This document shows, one piece after another, positions 59,515 through 64,000 of a stretch of DNA of 64,000 nucleotides. Within the stretch, counting starts at the first letter, position 1, and each line of letters starts with the position of its first letter. Source of the DNA: Sebastes aleutianus. Taxonomy: Eukaryota > Chordata > Actinopteri > Perciformes > Sebastidae. The notes under the pieces were generated by a model. The model worked only from the letters and a program-made list of their open reading frames with translations. It was not told the origin of the DNA and searched no databases. The position numbers and the translations under genes were made by a program. Where the stretch lies: positions 9,573,977-9,637,976 of the forward strand of contig CAKAKS010000031.1 in assembly GCA_916700875.1 (NCBI GenBank). The letters run 5' to 3'.

Positions 59515-59900
59515 ACACGGCTTTGCTCCGGGTCCTGTGAGACCCATCATGCAATTGGGAGCTGCGCTGAATGATTGATCTTAAAACTTGTCCGGGAGTG
59601 TAATTGCCCCTTTAAGCCCGCGCTCGCTCCGTATATCACAAAGTACCCACAGTATGGCTCCCAAGACTGCAGCGCAGCGGGGCTCTGACACATGATCCGG
59701 ATGCATCATGAGTGTAAAAGTGTGAGTTATGGCGCCCGAGAGAGATCTGAGAGGGCCGGCTCTGTATTCGGCAACCTTTAGATGCTCGGTGGGGTTTGTT
59801 ATCTGTCCGTTTTCCATGAAGCTGCTGGCCTGCAACAACATTTCACTCACTGGAGCAGCAGAAATGGGTCATGGGAATACAGGCATGTTTTTTGCCTGTG
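59515..59900. promoter_or_regulatory. Candidate conserved regulatory block
   Basis: A block of higher complexity and GC content contains aatgattgatc (59570-59580, a TGATTGAT-like PBX/HOX word), cccctttaagcccgcgctcg and several CpG words, inside AT-rich flanks and without coding features. It sits about 150-500 bp upstream of the candidate mini-exon. An enhancer, or a promoter for an alternative first exon, is possible. This is inference from composition only. Confidence 0.25.
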
Positions 59901-60033
59901 GTAACATGTGCTGCACCTGTTACAAGACCAGATCAAACACACATGTACGCACCATTTGACAGAGGCTTACAGCCTTTTTTTTCTGTTATGACATTTCCCG
60001 TCTTTCATCTCTTTTTTTTTTTTATTTCTTCAG

Positions 60034-60073
60034 CCACATGGAGCCAGCACGGAACCAGGCGGAATATATGCAG
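60034..60073 (+). CDS. Candidate 40-nt coding exon
   Basis: A long T-rich tract and TTCAG (AG at 60032-60033) precede, and GTAAGT follows at 60074, both near consensus. Two readings are possible. If joined to 57118, it continues that frame (PHGASTEPGGIYA, leaving one base). If translation starts here, the ATG at 60038 gives MEPARNQAEYMQ and ends in phase 0. No next exon was found in the remaining 4 kb, so the identity is unknown. Confidence 0.4.
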
Positions 60074-60589
60074 GTAAGTCAGCTCTGTTCAAGGTGTGTG
60101 TGTCCTCGTCCTGTCCTTTTCTGTCTGCGTCTATGTCCTTGAATGTGTGGTAAGATTGTACGGATGTGTGTGGGCGTGTGTGTGTGTGGGCCTGTGTGCC
60201 TCATGTTGTGGGGACATGAATCTGTTTACAAAGTCACATTGTGGGGACTCTCCTTCCTTTTTGGGACAAAATGCACATCCCCATAACGTAATTCATTACA
60301 TTTTTGGGTGTAGACTTGGTGTAAGGTTAGGATAAGGTTAAGGTTAGGGTTAGGATTAGGCAAGTAGTGGTTAATGGAAACATGACTGTGTGTGTGTGTG
60401 GGGGTGTAATTGCATATTTTCCCACAGAAATCCTTTCATTTCATCACTCTGTCTTCAGTTACACACATGCACACACACATGTAACGCTTGAGATGCCAGC
60501 AGATATGAGTTGTAGTTTTCAGCCTACACAGGCGTTCCAGTTTGAGTTTCCTCCTCTCCCCCATATTATTGAATTAGATTTTTTTTAAT
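60074..60589. other. Intron-like sequence
   Basis: Contains imperfect GT-rich tracts (60170-60190) and a ggttaggrttagg-type run at 60326-60362, which is a short repeat rather than a telomere. Confidence 0.4.
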
Positions 60590-60830
60590 GTGAGCTCTCA
60601 GATGTAATTGCGGCTGATTATTAGCCCTTTAGTCTTCAACAGCTTCGCTCATTTCAGCAGGCTCACTCTGCATTTAGCCTAATTCAGTCTGCCATTTAGC
60701 TAATTGAATTTGGAGTGAGGCAGTGCTAATGTCAGCACCGTGCAGCTATAGGGAGCCGGTCTGTGCTGCAGCATGGCCAGTAGGTGGTGCCACACGCTGG
60801 AGGAGATGTGAACTCCTTATAGATCAGAGA
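60590..60830. promoter_or_regulatory. Candidate regulatory block with CTCF-like site
   Basis: CCAGTAGGTGGTGCC at 60777-60791 matches the CTCF core with one mismatch. The 150 bp before it contain several homeodomain-type words (gctaattgaat, gattattagc, cctaattcag) in non-coding DNA of high complexity. Regulatory function is inferred from composition only. Confidence 0.3.
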
Positions 60831-62412
60831 GCATGTGAAGCTGTTTCATGACCTTGGAGGTGGATGATAGGGATTCATGCATCCCATATAACACAAACAC
60901 ACATTGATACAGATATTGGGCTTTAAACTGAGAGCAAAAGCGGGATGTTACAGTCAAGAAAGTGAAGCTCAAGAAAGGAAGGAGGAAAGAAGAAGAGAGA
61001 GGGGAAGGGAAGTGAACTGTTGAGCTCTTGGGATCAGTTTTTTTTATTGATTATCCATCACAGGCGGGCGGTAAAAGCCTTCTCCTGTGACCCTGACCTG
61101 TATTCCTTTTGTAAAACAAATATATCCGACTTCCTCCGACCACAACACATCGACTACAGTTAAATCCCTCCACACTGCCTCCGTTGTTAGGATTTTAATG
61201 TTGGAGGCAGAACAATAGCGTGTAAATGTTACACTTCTTTAACATCTTCATTTTCATCTTGCCTCAAACAATACTTCAAGGCCCCATAACTGATGCCCGA
61301 TTGGGCAAGATGAGAGAGTCGCACTCCGATGAGAGAGCCATACTGTAAAGGACAGAGGGTGTCGAAGCCTCCTTCTCATCTCTGTTGAGAGTTGCACATA
61401 CACAGTACCAATCGGACACTGGCGAGAAAATTGCGGCAGGTAAAGACAACGTTTATAAGCTGGAGTGCAAGCAGGCATTTCAATTATCCGGTAAACAGGA
61501 GTTTAGTTCGGTGACGTTAGAGGATGTGGGCAAAACACCAGATTCATTTACTTAAATAAAGATTAAACATGACGATTAACTTTGTTTTTTGTTATAAATA
61601 AAAGTATTTGTATAAGGGCAAGTAAAAATTGACCTCGGGTAAGTAGATTTCTGACCATGACCCAGATTCTGACAAATCTCATTTTGTCATCAATTTACTT
61701 ACTAGATGAAGGCCTGAAAGCTCTGTCGGAAATAGTACCTCTGCTCTTTAATGTTTTATTTTATAAAAGTGTATAAATTTTTTATGATGTCAGTGACGTG
61801 GTCTTTATTTCAGGCGAGGTGACCCACCCGACTTAAACTATAGGCCACCGAGAAACGCCCCTGTACTTAATACCATTAGCGCTACTCTCACACTGACACT
61901 AAATAAATGCTGTTCAACTTCTTAAGGTTCTGAAGTTTTTCAATTTTAAATAAGCTTGACATGTGACAGCTTTTAACATGAACTTTCTTAATATTTCATT
62001 CGTATGATATTGGATGAACACGCGTCGAGCACATCATTCAGATTTTAAAAAGCTAGAAGTGAAGTAGGATCGTTGTTTTCTGCTTTAAACACCAACTTTC
62101 TTTCAAATCCTTATACATGTTTTGACACCCAAATTTGTTTCCTGTTCGCCTGTCTCGCTCTCAAACACCACAACAGCCCCTCCCGCCACCACCACCACCA
62201 CTCACCGCTCCACCCTCTCCCTGAAAGCTGCCAGCAATCCCTCCATCTCCTTCCATTCCCCTGAAACATTTATGACAGCTGATGTTTAAATCAGGAGTCG
62301 GCCTCAGTGTTCCCTGTTATAATGGGAGAGACCAGGCCAGTGACTCTCGCCCGGTTTGTCATACGCGCACGCTCACACACATGTACTTATTTACTCGCAC
62401 GCGCACACAGTA

Positions 62413-62413
<1 letters not shown>
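60831..62413. other. Non-coding stretch
   Basis: No supported exon or element. A (CCA)n run lies at about 62184-62204. Confidence 0.4.

Positions 62414-62451
<38 letters not shown>
62414..62451 (+). repeat. (CA)n microsatellite
   Basis: About 19 CA units. Confidence 0.95.
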
Positions 62452-62453
<2 letters not shown>

Positions 62454-63555
62454 AAACGAAAACAGACAAACTGATCTGATCTGTACAAAGAAAATAAGCA
62501 ATCAGTAAGAAAAGCCCCGAAGCATTCAGGACAAGTTAGGCTTTATCATAAATTATCCATCATCATTCATTTTTCATGTGGACGCACGGCTGGTCAAGCA
62601 ATATCTACTGTTTTTGATTTGTTTTTGTGACTTTTAGTGAAAGATGTAAAAAGCCGTTTTAAAATGGCTGAGGTTGGTGATAAAACAGGCCTGATGATGA
62701 TGCTGTGTTATTAAGTAACTAATCAAAATTGTTCAGTCTAAGTGTGAGATTGTTTTTGAACAGTGTGCATGATGTGTACAGTATGTGTGTGTGTGTCTGT
62801 GTGTGTGGCTCTATGACTGCAGCCCAGCCCTGCTTTGTCTCGCGTCCTATTTAGTGGTTTGGTGCTACTTTGAGGGGGGAGGTGGAGCGGCTCGGATCAT
62901 ATGTGGTATATTAACATACGTCTGGCACTATAGAGTCACACTGGTGCTCAAATAAAAAATATCAGTGTGAGTGTGTGTGAAGGGGCTCAGCTGTGTGTCT
63001 GTGCGTTACCCCATGTTTGATTATGCGAATGGTTTGAATTCTCAAAATCTGTCTGTGTGCCGCCTGATTAAATTACGGCAGTGCCCTGTGGGTGGGTGCA
63101 CGTGTGACTATTACAGTAGATGAATTAATGTGGCGCCACAGTAAATGAGAGGGGGTGTAAACTGTCAGGGCTGGCCCTCGGAAACACACCCCTGGAAAGG
63201 CTCCAGTTACTGTTCCTTCACCGTGCAGACAGACTGACAAAGACTCATACAGACACAGACATATACAGTACACACACACTGTGTTTACATCTCGGATAAA
63301 TCAGTTTATATAGGTCACCAAAGAGAAAAGGGCCAATGCAATACAGTGCAATACCCTGCAGTAAATACCAGTTTGTTGAAAGTGTGACATGGTAGAGTTT
63401 TTCCATTGCTACACATATTTTTCAGTGTTTGCAGCTGACCAGCATTCAAGCAAAACAATGACAATTTCAGCAGGTAATGTCAGTATGGCGTCATCCTCTG
63501 GGGACCATGAATGTCTTCAACAAGCTTTTGGGTAGGTTTATGCATCCAACAAACA
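62452..63555. other. Non-coding stretch
   Basis: No supported exon or element; short GT runs only. Confidence 0.4.
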
Positions 63556-63785
63556 CAGGACTTTCAACCAGGAGACAGGTGTTCAAGACCGGTGTTTTAT
63601 TTTGTTACATTAGTGACATTTGTGACTCGCTATCTGCACTTATGTAACGTTGTTTCTGTACGTAATAAATTTAGTTTATGTACTTATTTTAGGCCCAACC
63701 ATGACGTTTTTCCTAAACATAACTAAGTGGTTTTGTTGTCTAAACCTATAGTGAGTGGTTTTGTTGCCCCCTGCTGGTACTGCAC
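63556..63785 (-). repeat. Fragment of the foldback interior module
   Basis: The order aaccaggagacaggtgttca, agaccggtgttttattttgt, ataactaagtggttttgttg and tctaaacctatagtg is the inverse of the module inside the foldbacks at 29.9, 36.2 and 47.4 kb. It ends in a CTCF-like word (63764-63777). No arms were found. Confidence 0.55.
63764..63777 (-). promoter_or_regulatory. CTCF-like motif (minus sense)
   Basis: On the minus strand it reads CCAGCAGGGGGCAA, 13 of 14 to the CTCF core. It is adjacent to a repeat fragment. Confidence 0.4.
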
Positions 63786-64000
63786 CTTCATACATGCGTG
63801 TAATACTTCTATGTCTCTACATATATTGTGTTATATATTGTAGCATTATGTACATAATTTACATGTTACATACTGCTTTATTTCTATTTTCTTACACTTC
63901 TTTATGTTAGGCAAAACGTGACATTGACATGTTATCCTCTGGTGGACAGGCAGGTCTGTTACACACTTTGGCGTGATACTGGGTTGAATTTTGTGGCAAT
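63786..64000. other. Unassigned sequence at window edge
   Basis: No supported gene or repeat. Confidence 0.4.

Noticed and set aside
60326..60362. Telomere-like ggttagg run
   Set aside because: Irregular spacing and only a few units; a common simple repeat in fish introns.
1..64000. tRNA, rRNA or snRNA genes
   Set aside because: No cloverleaf with A and B boxes or conserved rRNA/snRNA words was found by eye; a covariance-model scan would be needed to exclude small ones.

Overview
The window looks like teleost nuclear DNA, probably from a percomorph (spiny-rayed) fish. The evidence is long AT-rich non-coding tracts, many CA/GT, GATA and GGCA microsatellites, a Rex3-type RTE retrotransposon, L2-like LINE tails, and many short terminal-inverted-repeat elements with 8-bp or TTAA target duplications. 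Nothing prokaryotic, organellar or viral was seen.

Layout. 1-9.5 kb is non-coding, with one tttacatg-type repeat block, three 8-bp-TSD (hAT-like) elements (2578-3296, 6287-7386, 7721-8548) and an L2-like LINE tail. 9.6-9.9 kb is a GC-rich patch with an NRF-1 palindrome and a strong minus-strand splice donor, the best candidate for a promoter and 5' exon of a gene running leftward. A second candidate minus-strand first exon lies at 11.4-11.6 kb. 11.8-30.6 kb is mostly intergenic or intronic sequence peppered with TTAA-flanked and foldback elements, several nested. 30,987-34,352 is an apparently full-length Rex3 element on the minus strand with one uninterrupted 1060-codon ORF, a (GATG)n 3' tail and a perfect 13-bp target duplication. 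35.4-36.45 kb is a foldback element whose interior has become a minisatellite. 36.5-52.3 kb is again gene-poor.

Host coding sequence. The clearest host gene is the 3' end of a plus-strand gene. Three exons (52328-52403, 54119-54385, 54514-55031) join in frame with canonical splice sites, end at a stop codon and are followed by AATAAA. The encoded 286 residues are Ser/Lys/Pro-rich and low in complexity, and I do not recognise the family. A possible next plus-strand gene may begin at about 57.1 kb (ATG then donor) with a 40-nt exon at 60,034-60,073.

How the parts fit. The transposable elements account for most recognisable structure. Foldback elements with different termini share one internal module, and some repeats carry near-consensus CTCF motifs. 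This is an ordinary repeat-rich fish segment. I found no clearly new multi-gene system; the points most worth checking are the full-length Rex3 copy, the unidentified 3' gene end, the shared foldback module and minisatellite, and the repeat-borne CTCF-like sites.
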